Source: Trichinella spiralis
Lineage: Eukaryota > Nematoda > Enoplea > Trichinellida > Trichinellidae
DNA: 64,000 nt
NCBI GenBank assembly: GCA_000181795.3
Contig: CM012954.1
Location: 6,193,996-6,257,995, forward strand
Reading direction: 5' to 3'
Below the pieces are notes generated by a model, which searched no databases, had not been told where the DNA came from, and saw only the letters and a program-made list of their open reading frames with translations. Made by a program: the position numbers and the translations under genes. Each line of letters starts with the position of its first letter. The first letter of the stretch is position 1. This document shows, piece after piece, positions 13,705 through 25,100 of the stretch.

Positions 13705-15222
13705 ATGATGCTGCCGAATAGTTGGATCGTCGTTATTGTCGTCTTTGTTCAACTCAGTCATCAAACTGATTACCTTTGCCAAGATACAAATAATGCCGAT
13801 GTCGACTGGTAATCAACTTACTACTAATAATAATAATAAAAAACAGTTCATTCAATCCGATTTTTCTATTAAAATACTGTAAATCTTATATTGATAATCA
13901 AGGTTTATTTCAATAAAAGAAACAATTTCGAACAATAATGTCAACACTTTGCTCAAATTTTTTAAAAATTCTTTACTATTATTATTATTAATGTTTTTAC
14001 TTTAGGCTCATTGGGTATAAAATGCCAAAAGTAGATGCACTGGGTGCACTGTATGCGCAAGGTTTACAACTTTTCACATTGACTTCAAATGCTGCCACTG
14101 CTTGGGCCAAGATAGCGAACGCAATCAACGCGAGAGACCAACCTCTGGAAACCACCCTACGCCCTTACTATGCTGCCATTAACGATGCAGATACTTTGAA
14201 AATTTGGTACGACTCGTCCACAGTTTCCATTCCTGACTGTCCACTGACCCCTAGCAAAGGTGAAACAAACAGGCTAACAATGAATGAAAGAAAAATTAAA
14301 ATAATAAATTTCAGGTGTAATAATGGGCAAACAGGGAAACTATTTTATGATGCAACACAGCGTCAACGGATTTCCTCTGAAAGACGCTTACAATTGGCCT
14401 ACAACAGACGATGCAGTCAACAACGCACAAATAGTCATTTGCATGTCACTCGCTGAAAGTACTTTGAAGCCGATAGGTCAGTAGTGTCGTTTGTAATTTT
14501 CTTTCTTCTTTTTTAATATTCGATGATTTCTTTCAGTGGAAGGCCTTCAATACGAAACTCCGTTAGTTTATCTGAAACATTTGCCGGATGCTTTCAAAGT
14601 TGCACCATTCACAGATCTCGTCGACGGTAAGCCTTCGGCAAAACAGACGACAACAATGTCGACCGTTTTCAAAACCAAGCCAGTCACTCCAGCTGAACAA
14701 GGCACATTCACCTTGTACACAATGAAAAGCAAAAGCAAGAGAAGTAAGTGAACGAAATCGAATGATCGACTGATACAAAATTGAAAAATGATAATAAATT
14801 TGCATAATTTTCAGATCTGTTCAGCCAATTACTTGCACCGGCAATGCAATCATCATTGACATCATGGACGAAAGCAACGGAAGAAAAATACTGCCGAGGT
14901 CCATTTTCAATACTTCCGCTTTCTGGAAAAATTGACGTCACTTCCGGTGCTGATGTAGTGCCAATTACCAGGGAAAAGGATGGTTCACGTTGGTTGATCA
15001 CCACTGTGGATACAAAAAATGTCTGGTGCTTCACCAACTCTGATTTTTCAGTATGAGAAAGCTTCTTCTTATTCTACTTTTTTTTAAAAATTACCACCAC
15101 TTAACTTGGGTTTTGTTTTCTAGAAAGAACGACTTCCATGTGGAGCACTTTGCTTGGAAAATGCAAATGTACATGGACTTTTCAAAACTGCTGCTGCAAC
15201 TGGAACACTCGCCCAATGCTAA
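13705..15222 (+). CDS. secreted DNase II-like protein, predicted catalytically inactive
   Basis: Six exons: 13705-13808, 14006-14259, 14315-14476, 14537-14743, 14815-15050, 15124-15222. Phases agree and give 353 residues, a normal length for the family. Starts MMLPNSWIVVIVVFVQL, a good signal peptide, then VDWLIGYKMPK, matching the VDW..YK.P opening of DNase II. Family landmarks follow: SKGV, QHSVNGFP (family HSVP.FP), NAQIVICMSL and a cysteine-bearing C-terminus ending TLAQC. Active DNase II carries two HxK motifs. Here the first position reads TPSKG instead of GHTKG, and the second DGSRW instead of HSKW, so both catalytic histidines and one lysine are replaced. The DNase II family is expanded in Trichinella, with many secreted members. 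The role is unknown; a binding or host-interaction function is speculation. An AATAAA lies at 15355. Confidence 0.88.
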
Positions 15223-16147
15223 ACTATCAAAAAGTCCACAAATATTATATTCCCATTATTATTATTATTATCATTTATGCATATATATCTTTTTTCTTAT
15301 AATTTCTTACTCGTTTGTTAATGAATACAGGTGTTGTTCGCATTATTATTAATTAATAAAGCAAAATTTCTTTATGATACGGTTTCTGAATTGACTAAAA
15401 TCACAATCAATTACTACTGCACAATGATTTAAAAAATGCATTTTACATGAGTATTTTTAGAAAACAAAAGACACAAATAATTCCGTGTAAATTACACACA
15501 TACACACATACCTGTCTGTACATTACACGTTAATTACACGCATAAACAAACTGCTTACACTAAACAATTCATTGCAATTGTGATTATACACATGTACTAA
15601 TAATTTCAATCGAGACAAAAATTATTGGGAAAATTTTCACACTTACCACTACATTCATTCGTACGTAAGCCTAAATATTGATCAAAAAACAAAAAGATAA
15701 GAATTATTTATTTACTTTAAAACATGACATGCAGCTATGCAATGATTTTTTTTAATAAGGATGAATAAAAACAATGATCGAAAACAAAAAGAATAGGGCT
15801 GGATGAGTTTTCAAAAGCAAGCCTTATCTTACACGCAAGTAAAATAATAATAGGAATATCAAGCGTTCAGCGTTTCCTGCGCTCAACGAACATTCAAAAT
15901 TATCGTACATTAACAATCTGTTTAAAAAATATGTTAAATAAATAAATAAATGAATAATTGAATGCTAAACAATAACAACTGCAACAACAACAACAACAAC
16001 AATAATAATAATACAGTATATTATTATTTTATGTTAATGTTGTGATTGACATTTCGTCAAGTTGTGTGCAAGTGTGTGTGGTTTATTTTCATGTATATAT
16101 TTAAAGAGCACCAGCAATGCAAAAAAATGGCAAATAGTACAACAATA
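15223..16147. other. convergent intergenic region
   Basis: Lies between the 3' ends of the DNase II-like gene (plus) and the RAPGEF gene (minus). It holds a likely polyadenylation signal at 15355-15360 and an (AAC)n/(AAT)n microsatellite near 15975-16015. No gene seen. Confidence 0.6.
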
Positions 16148-19100
16148 TCATACTCTTGAAACTTGTGTAGCACCTGAAAATAACAAACAATAAGAAGAAT
16201 AGGATGAAGAAGAAAAAAAAATATTATTACCATTGTTAGTATCACTTTGAGATTGGTCAGCAGTTGCTGCTAATCGTCGAGAGCCAATGGTCAATGTAGA
16301 AGACAATGGTTGAGATTGTTTCAAAAAAGTTGAACCTGCAACACTGCTCGATGCACGATTCTCATGTTGAGGTGCTGTAAATCGAAAATTCTGTTGCGGT
16401 TGCTGCTGCTGCTGTTGTTGTTGTTGAGCTTTTTCAAAGCTACGAAATGGCTTTGTGGAAACAACAACGCCAGTTGTTGTTGTTGAATAAAGATCGTAAT
16501 GTGTGGTCGAATTCGACGCCGCTTTCAAAGCTATCGTGTTCGGTCGTGGAGGATAGGATTGCCGTTGGGATGGAGGTGATGATGAAGAGGACGACGACGC
16601 CACACCCACACCGGTGATCATCGACGGTGAATCCAAACTGCCGTGACCTGAATCAGTACTGTCACACGAAACTGCGTGCGGGATATAGCTGCTGCTGCTA
16701 CTGGACAATGGCAACAAATCAGACTGATGGCTGCTAATCACCGAATCGGTGGAAGATGTTGCTGATGCTAGAAAGAAAAAGTTGTTTTTCAAAAAAAAAT
16801 TTATTTTTCATAATTTCATTTCATTCCAGTTATTCCTACCTGAACCATGCAATCGAGATGGCGTGATGGAAGATGTAACGGCACTGCTTTCACAGGTCAA
16901 ATCGACCGGTACGACGCTCGAAAGTGGTGGTGGTATGGCAAAAGTGTTCAAATCGTGGTTGTTGAATCGACCGTGGTGCTGCTGCTGTTGGTGTTGGTGA
17001 ATGTTGGAGCCAAAATACAATAACGAGTGCGCTACGGCGGCCGTTGCCGGTCGAACAGCTTTCAACGGTACACCAGGTGAAGTCGGAGGACTACCAATAC
17101 CGATCGTACGAGTGCTGTTCGAAGATGCACGTACCCGCGAATGGTCGACCAGTGAAAGCATCTTTTGCACCGCATGCGGGGATTCGACACCAAATTTCGG
17201 ACCATTGCAACGTCGACTACAATCGGACGAAGTCACCGACATCGACGATCCACTGCTCAACGACGGCGACGGTTGGGATCGTTTTCCAGCGCTGGCAACA
17301 GTAACCACACCCAAATTGCCAGTACTTGTGCTGTGAGCCCCGGCACCACCACCACCACCGCTAGTGACAGTCACGGGTTCCAATTCAAGGGACAATTTGT
17401 CCAAAACAGATTCGTCACTGATCGGCTCGAATTGGGTTAGATAAAATTTCACCCTCCTGACCATCAACGCCTGTTCGTAGAGTTTCTTCCTCGAAAGTGG
17501 CACCCTGTGTTGAACGTGCTGCTTTTTCATCGTCGCCACACTGCTTCCACCTTCGAATGTATTCATGTGCAACAGTGCATCGTTCAATTGGGCTTGATTG
17601 CCGGATCGTTCGAACATTGACGACAATTCCTGAGAAAATTCACAATTATTAATTATTAATCACAATTATTAAAAAAATGTAAAATTTACATATGGAGCCG
17701 AGGCTAATTTCGTGACGAATCGAATTTCTTTGGCGACCATGCGCAATTTTTCAAAATTGACCATTCCACCGTCACACCAGGTTGGATTGCATTCGTGCAA
17801 AAATGTCAAATCCTTCTTCAACACCGGCAACAGTGGAATCACCGGCGGATCGTTGGACGCGTCGGCCAGATGTTGGCGATATTTGGACATGTTGCGCGAC
17901 GGGTCGAGCAGCGATTGCAAATTGTCCAACATTTTCGTATATTTCGAGGAAATTTTGTCCCAAGTGTTGTGCAAACGTCGGACGCAAGGCTTTTCCAAGC
18001 CGGATATTATGGCGAACATGCTGTTGAAATTTTTGAAATCACGGCAATGATCTGCGTTAAAAAAAGAAGAAGGAGGTGAAAATAAAAACCACTCGGAACA
18101 GAAAAAGCAGGATGGACAACAGACAACACTTACTGGCAATTTTGATGAACTTTTTGACAATTTTGGCACGTCGAATGGAATTGCGTTCTTTGCACACTTC
18201 CGTAGCCACCCAGAACGTTTCGCGGTTGACCGACTGCTCAAAGTCGGCCAGACGTGGCCAACGGGTTGGGGCACCGCCCAATTTGAACAGATTGGCCACA
18301 TATTCGGCCGGTTCGATAGAAGCGAACGCGGCAAAGTCTTGCAACGTTAGCTGGGCGGCGACGATGCTAGCGTGCAAGCAGCCGAGCTGGGCTTGGGCGT
18401 CTTTCAGCAAATCCGGCGCCAGCTCGTCGGGTACCAGAGGCAACGGGCAGTTGTTGTTTTTCAAATAATACCGACTGTTCAGTGAAATTCGTTCGGCCAA
18501 ATTTTGCATCTGGGCCGGCAGACGACGCTGCTTGATCAGTCCGTCCGCGGTGACGGTCACTTCGCAGAGTGACCACTCGCCTCCGTTGGCAGTGGTGGTG
18601 GTGGTGGTGGTGCTGCTGCTGCTGCTGCTGTGAACAGCATCATTTCCTACACCACTGTTGCTGTTGTTGTTGCACATGCCGAATTCTTGCAAAGCAAGTT
18701 GAACCACATTCTGAGCAGAAGTCTCCTTGTAGACGGACAAATATTTGAACGTCTGATCAATGCGGTACACTTTGAGAATGTGCTCCGGATGCTGAGGTCG
18801 TACGGGCTCGTAATACTGGCTGATCATCTGCCCAAAGCCGCCCGGTAGAATCGGCTGATTGGCCGTCGAAGACAAGTCCGGATTGGACCGACTGTGCTTG
18901 AGCCGGCGACCGAGCAACGGTACACCGGATGGCATAGATACCGACTGGGCGCCGGTCGGTCGTCCCAACGTCGCTCGACGAACCGCTTCGTCAGTGGCGT
19001 CGCAGTCGTCCAACGTCTGCCTAATCTTCTGCTTGCTGCACTTGCGACCACCGTCGTCAACACGAGATTCATGTCCGTCGACGTGGTCGTTGTCGTCAGC

Positions 19101-22100
19101 GTCGTCGTCAGCGTCCAACGACAACGCCGAACTGCTGCTCCCTTGACGAAGCTTTTTGATCAGCTTGCCCAAACGACTGCCGCTGCCGCCCGACTCTTTG
19201 CCAGCGTGGTTCAATCTGGCCAACGTACGGCTGCTAGTAGTGGTGGTGGTGGTGGTGTTGGTGTTGGCCAAAGCGTGCACCAGTGCCGGCATCACAGCAC
19301 GTTGGGTTTCCAAATGCAACGAGTGCTTCTGCTGTCTGGGTGGAGGCCGGAGAGACGGCATCGGCAAACCGTCGACACCGCCCAACTGGTGCAGTTGGAC
19401 CAACGATCGTCTGGGCTGTACCGGTGACATGCGGCGTCTGGACGACCCGTCTTTCGACGTCGCAACAGCCTGCTGGAGAAGAACCGGCGCCAGCAGGGCA
19501 CCGGCGTCGCACTGGTCCGCCACCAGCATCTCCTTGAATCCGAGCAAATTGCTCTTCACCACCATCGAGAGGTGTGTACTTCCACGCAGCACTTCCAAAG
19601 CTCGATGTCGTGCAATGTTTCGAAAATTGTGCCCGTTCACTTCGATTATCTGCAAGAAAACGGAAAAAATAATCAAAAAAAATTAACCAACCAACGAAGT
19701 GCAAATACAACAACAGAGTAGAAACAGAAAATATTTCCGCCTCTTTCGGCAAGCTCACTTGTTGAATAATAAATAACATTGATCACAAGGGTAAAAATAC
19801 CAAAAAAAAGGGGGATTACTCATCGTGAAAGAAAGACATCCCACGGACTGTATTTTTGTAATCAATTCAAACGGAACAAAGTATGCTGACTAATGAATGA
19901 ATGAATGAATGAATATGGAATATTTTGTTCACCCTACTTGATTAAAATGATGCCGAAAAAAGAAAATTTAAGCCCCATAAAAAGCTGCATTGATCATTGC
20001 AGAATTGATCACATTACAAATTTAGAAAACAAACAAATTTGAAACGATGCGGAAAAAAAATCAAACATGACAGCGACTAGGAAAATACGTGAAAATTCAA
20101 CAGTGCAAAACAGAAGAAGGAAAAAATATCCAACTTGCATAATATATGTATGTTTAAACGATGAATGAATGAAATGATTCATTCAAAGTTCGATGATCAC
20201 GTATTGATTGATCATGTTTCAAGTGGGAAAAATCAACAAATCAACAAATAGCATACCTGATCACCACGTTTGAGACCGACTCGTTCAGCTGCCGAACCTG
20301 CGGCTACTTTGACCACATATATGCCGTTGTTTTTCTCGGTTCCACCAAGAATAGAAAAATGCAATACTTCATCTCTGTTCGATCTCGTATAAGTGACATT
20401 TCTGGTACGCGATTTTACACTGCATGCAATGTTCAGCAGTTGTTGATGATTGAACATAGCCTATGTTGTGGAAAAAAAATAAATGTATTGTGCATAAAAT
20501 ACAACACAAAAGGGAAAGAAAAGATTTTTTTTTTCACCTCATCTTCTAGCATTTTGTCAAATTTTTCCAACAAATTTGTCATTTCAGCGTTCGATTCAAA
20601 ATCACCGAAATGATTGTTCACCCAAAGCAGCACAAGTCTGGCAACCTGAGCAAAAGGAAAAAAAAATAAATAAAATTTACATATATGAAAATGGAATAAT
20701 GGACAAACTTTTTCCCTTTTGGACGGTTCGGAAAAGCAGGCGAGAATCTTTTCGAGCACTTCGGCCGGATTGTCGACAAAAGTGCGATAAGTGAGCAGAA
20801 AATCTTCGACAAAATGAGGATCGACAACACAATCGCGACGATCTTCGAACAACGCCGATATCAGCTTGCAAGGCTTAGCTTTGGTAAGAACGTAACCAAC
20901 TCGACTTTCGAAAGCTCTGCAAACAACAAATGACCACCAAAAACAAACAAATAAATAAATTACCGTTTCTCTTTCTCGCAAACAACTTGACCGGCAGAAT
21001 CGAGTTGTCTGGTGTAGCTGTCGGATAATTTGGAAATGATCTGGACATAATCGGCTTGGGCGACTAGAACAAATTGGCAATCGTCGACCAGAGTGCGCAT
21101 TTCACCTTGGTGAAATTGAACTTGTTCAGTCGGTTGTACGCCGAAACAATCACCAATATGATATTCGTACCGATGACCATCCGGAAACACAACTTCCACT
21201 TCACCATTGATGACAACAGACCTGGAAGTGATGGCGATGATCATTAATAATCATAATTTCACATAAATTTTACCATGAATCAAGCTGTTCGCCGTGCTTC
21301 ATCACAATGGTGCCAGCTTTGTCGACAACCGCAAATACCATCTTACGACAAAAGCTCACATTTGACATAAATTGGCAAACTGGCAAAGCTGGACATTTGC
21401 TGGACAAAGTCGAGCAAAATGGCAATGTCATCGTCGGTTTCGTTTCAGTTGGGTAAATTTTTCCAAACATTTCACGAAACCAAATCCCCGCATAATGGCC
21501 CAGTAAAACGACGATTTCTGCATACAAAGCAACATCCTTCTTTCTTTTTCTTTCTTCTTTCTTTCCTCCTCCTCGTCTTTCTTCTTCTAATTCCGCTTCA
21601 TCGTCATCTTCGTCGTCACTGTCGACACTGATTTCCGGCAAGCCGGAAAAATCATCGTCGGACATTGTGGTCGACGATGTCGACGGTATGGCAGCGATGG
21701 GCTTGAAACCCGAAACTCGACCTCCGGCTGAACTACTGCCAGAGCTACGGATGGAATTCGACCGTCGAATCATGGCCAGTGTACCACCGTGGCGATGCTG
21801 CTGCTGTTGGGACGACGACAAACGTCGATTGGGTAACAAGTTGGACGGGATTTCAGCCGCGGTNNNNNNNNNNNNNNNNNNNNNNNNNNNNNNNNNNNNN
21901 NNNNNNNNNNNNNNNNNNNNNNNNNNNNNNNNNNNNNNNNNNNNNNNNNNNNNNNNNNNNNNNNNNNNNNNNNNNNNNNNNNNNNNNNNNNNNNNNNNNN
22001 NNNNNNNNNNNNNNNNNNNNNNNNNNNNNNNNNNNNNNNNNNNNNNNNNNNNNNNNNNNNNNNNNNNNNNNNNNNNNNNNNNNNNNNNNNNNNNNNNNNN

Positions 22101-25100
22101 NNNNNNNNNNNNNNNNNNNNNNNNNNNNNNNNNNNNNNNNNNNNNNNNNNNNNNNNNNNNNNNNNNNNNNNNNNNNNNNNNNNNNGCGCAAAAATAGACC
22201 TAGCTTTTTATTGTTAACTTTCGCCTTCGCATGCAATCTGTCGGCTGTGTGTAAGTAAAAGTGATGTGAAGCTTGCCGGATTGTGATCACATATGGTCCC
22301 CGGATATATCCCAAGACTTCACTTATGCATGACCATAAATGATAACGATCCACTAGCCAAACGGGATTTCAGATTATTGCATGTGTTCAATTTGGCCAAC
22401 GTAAATTCAATTAGCAGTCAATCACTAACAGCGGGGGTAGCAGGGCACAGCTTTCAGCACAAAGAGCGACGCTACACGTCTGGTTTACAACAGCAAAGAG
22501 TCATTCTGAGTTTGTGTGGAGGACCGGAGAGACGACATCGACAAACCATCGACACCGCCCAAATGGTGCAGTTGACCAACGATCGTCTGGGCTGTACCGG
22601 TGACATGCGGCGTCTGGACGACCCGTCTTTCGACGTCGCAACAGCCTGCTGGAGAAGAACCGGCGCCAGCAGGGCACCGGCGTCGCACTGGTCCGCCACC
22701 AGCATCTCCTTGAATCCGAGCAAATTGCTCTTCACCACCATCGAGAGGTGTGTACTTCCACGCAGCACTTCCAAAGCTCGATGTCGTGCAATGTTTCGAA
22801 AATTGTGCCCGTTCACTTCGATTATCTGCAAGAAAACGGAAAAAATAATCAAAAAAAATTAACCAACCAACGAAGTGCAAATACAACAACAGAGTAGAAA
22901 CAGAAAATATTTCCGCCTCTTTCGGCAAGCTCACTTGTTGAATAATAAATAACATTGATCACAAGGGTAAAAATACCAAAAAAAAGGGGGATTACTCATC
23001 GTGAAAGAAAGACATCCCACGGACTGTATTTTTGTAATCAATTCAAACGGAACAAAGTATGCTGACTAATGAATGAATGAATGAATGAATATGGAATATT
23101 TTGTTTACCCTACTTGATTAAAATGATGCCGAAAAAAGAAAATTTAAGCCCCATAAAAAGCTGCATTGATCATTGCAGAATTGATCACATTACAAATTTA
23201 GAAAACAAACAAATTTGAAACGATGCGGAAAAAAAATCAAACATGACAGCGACTAGGAAAATACGTGAAAATTCAACAGTGCAAAACAGAAGAAGGAAAA
23301 AATATCCAACTTGCATAATATATGTATGTTTAAACGATGAATGAATGAAATGATTCATTCAAAGTTCGATGATCACGTATTGATTGATCATGTTTCAAGT
23401 GGGAAAAATCAACAAATCAACAAATAGCATACCTGATCACCACGTTTGAGACCGACTCGTTCAGCTGCCGAACCTGCGGCTACTTTGACCACATATATGC
23501 CGTTGTTTTTCTCGGTTCCACCAAGAATAGAAAAATGCAATACTTCATCTCTGTTCGATCTCGTATAAGTGACATTTCTGGTACGCGATTTTACACTGCA
23601 TGCAATGTTCAGCAGTTGTTGATGATTGAACATAGCCTATAATATTATTGTGGAAAAAAAATAAATGTATTGTGCATAAAATACAACACAAAAGGGAAAG
23701 AAAAGATTTTTTTTTTCACCTCATCTTCTAGCATTTTGTCAAATTTTTCCAACAAATTTGTCATTTCAGCGTTCGATTCAAAATCACCGAAATGATTGTT
23801 CACCCAAAGCAGCACAAGTCTGGCAACCTGAGCAAAAGGAAAAAAAAAGAAATAAAATTTACATATATGAAAATGGAATAATGGACAAACTTTTTCCCTT
23901 TTGGACGGTTCGGAAAAGCAGGCGAGAATCTTCTCGAGCACTTCGGCCGGATTGTCGACAAAAGTGCGATAAGTGAGCAGAAAATCTTCGACAAAATGAG
24001 GATCGACAACACAATCGCGACGATCTTCGAACAACGCCGATATCAGCTTGCAAGGCTTAGCTTTGGTAAGAACGTAACCAACTCGACTTTCGAAAGCTCT
24101 GCAAACAACAAATGACCACCAAAAACAAACAAACAAATAAATTACCGTTTCTCTTTCTCGCAAACAACTTGACCGGCAGAATCGAGTTGTCTGGTGTAGC
24201 TGTCGGATAATTTGGAAATGATCTGGACATAATCGGCTTGGGCGACTAGAACAAATTGGCAATCGTCGACCAGAGTGCGCATTTCACCTTGGTGAAATTG
24301 AACTTGTTCAGTCGGTTGTACGCCGAAACAATCACCAATATGATATTCGTACCGATGACCATCCGGAAACACAACTTCCACTTCACCATTGATGACAACA
24401 GACCTGGAAGTGATGGTGATGATCATTAATAATCATAATTTCACATAAATTTTACCATGAATCAAGCTGTTCGCCGTGCTTCATCACAATGGTGCCAGCT
24501 TTGTCGACAACCGCAAATACCATCTTACGACAAAGCTCACATTTGACATAAATTGGCAAACTGGCAAAGCTGGACATGTGCTGGACAAAGTCGAGCAAAA
24601 TGGCAATGTCATCGTCGGTTCGTTCAGTTGGTAATTTTTCCAAACATTCACGAACCAAATCCCGCATATGGCCAGTAAACGACGATTCTGCATACAAGCA
24701 ACATCCTTCTTCTTCTTCTTCTTCTTCTTCCTCCTCCTCGTCTTCTTCTTCTAATTCCGCTTCATCGTCATCTTCGTCGTCACTGTCGACACTGATTTCC
24801 GGCAAGCCGGAAAAATCATCGTCGGACATTGTGGTCGACGATGTCGACGGTATGGCAGCGATGGGCTTGAAACCCGAAACTCGACCTCCGGCTGAACTAC
24901 TGCCAGAGCTACGGATGGAATTCGACCGTCGAATCATGGCCAGTGTACCACCGTGGCGATGCTGCTGCTGTTGGGACGACGACAAACGTCGATTGGGTAA
25001 CAAGTTGGACGGGATTTCAGCCGCGGTACTCTGCAATACACAGATATATAATACATAATATGTGTGAAAAGAAGAATAAACGAATGGAATATAGATATTA

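Noticed and set aside
13573-13782. Minus-strand open frame over the first DNase exon
   Set aside because: It is the antisense shadow of the signal-peptide exon, with no family similarity and poor splice context.
19332-25027. A second, tandem RAPGEF gene or true exon duplication
   Set aside because: Copies are nearly identical including introns and meet at an N gap; the left copy has contig-end errors. Overlapping or allelic contigs explain it better.
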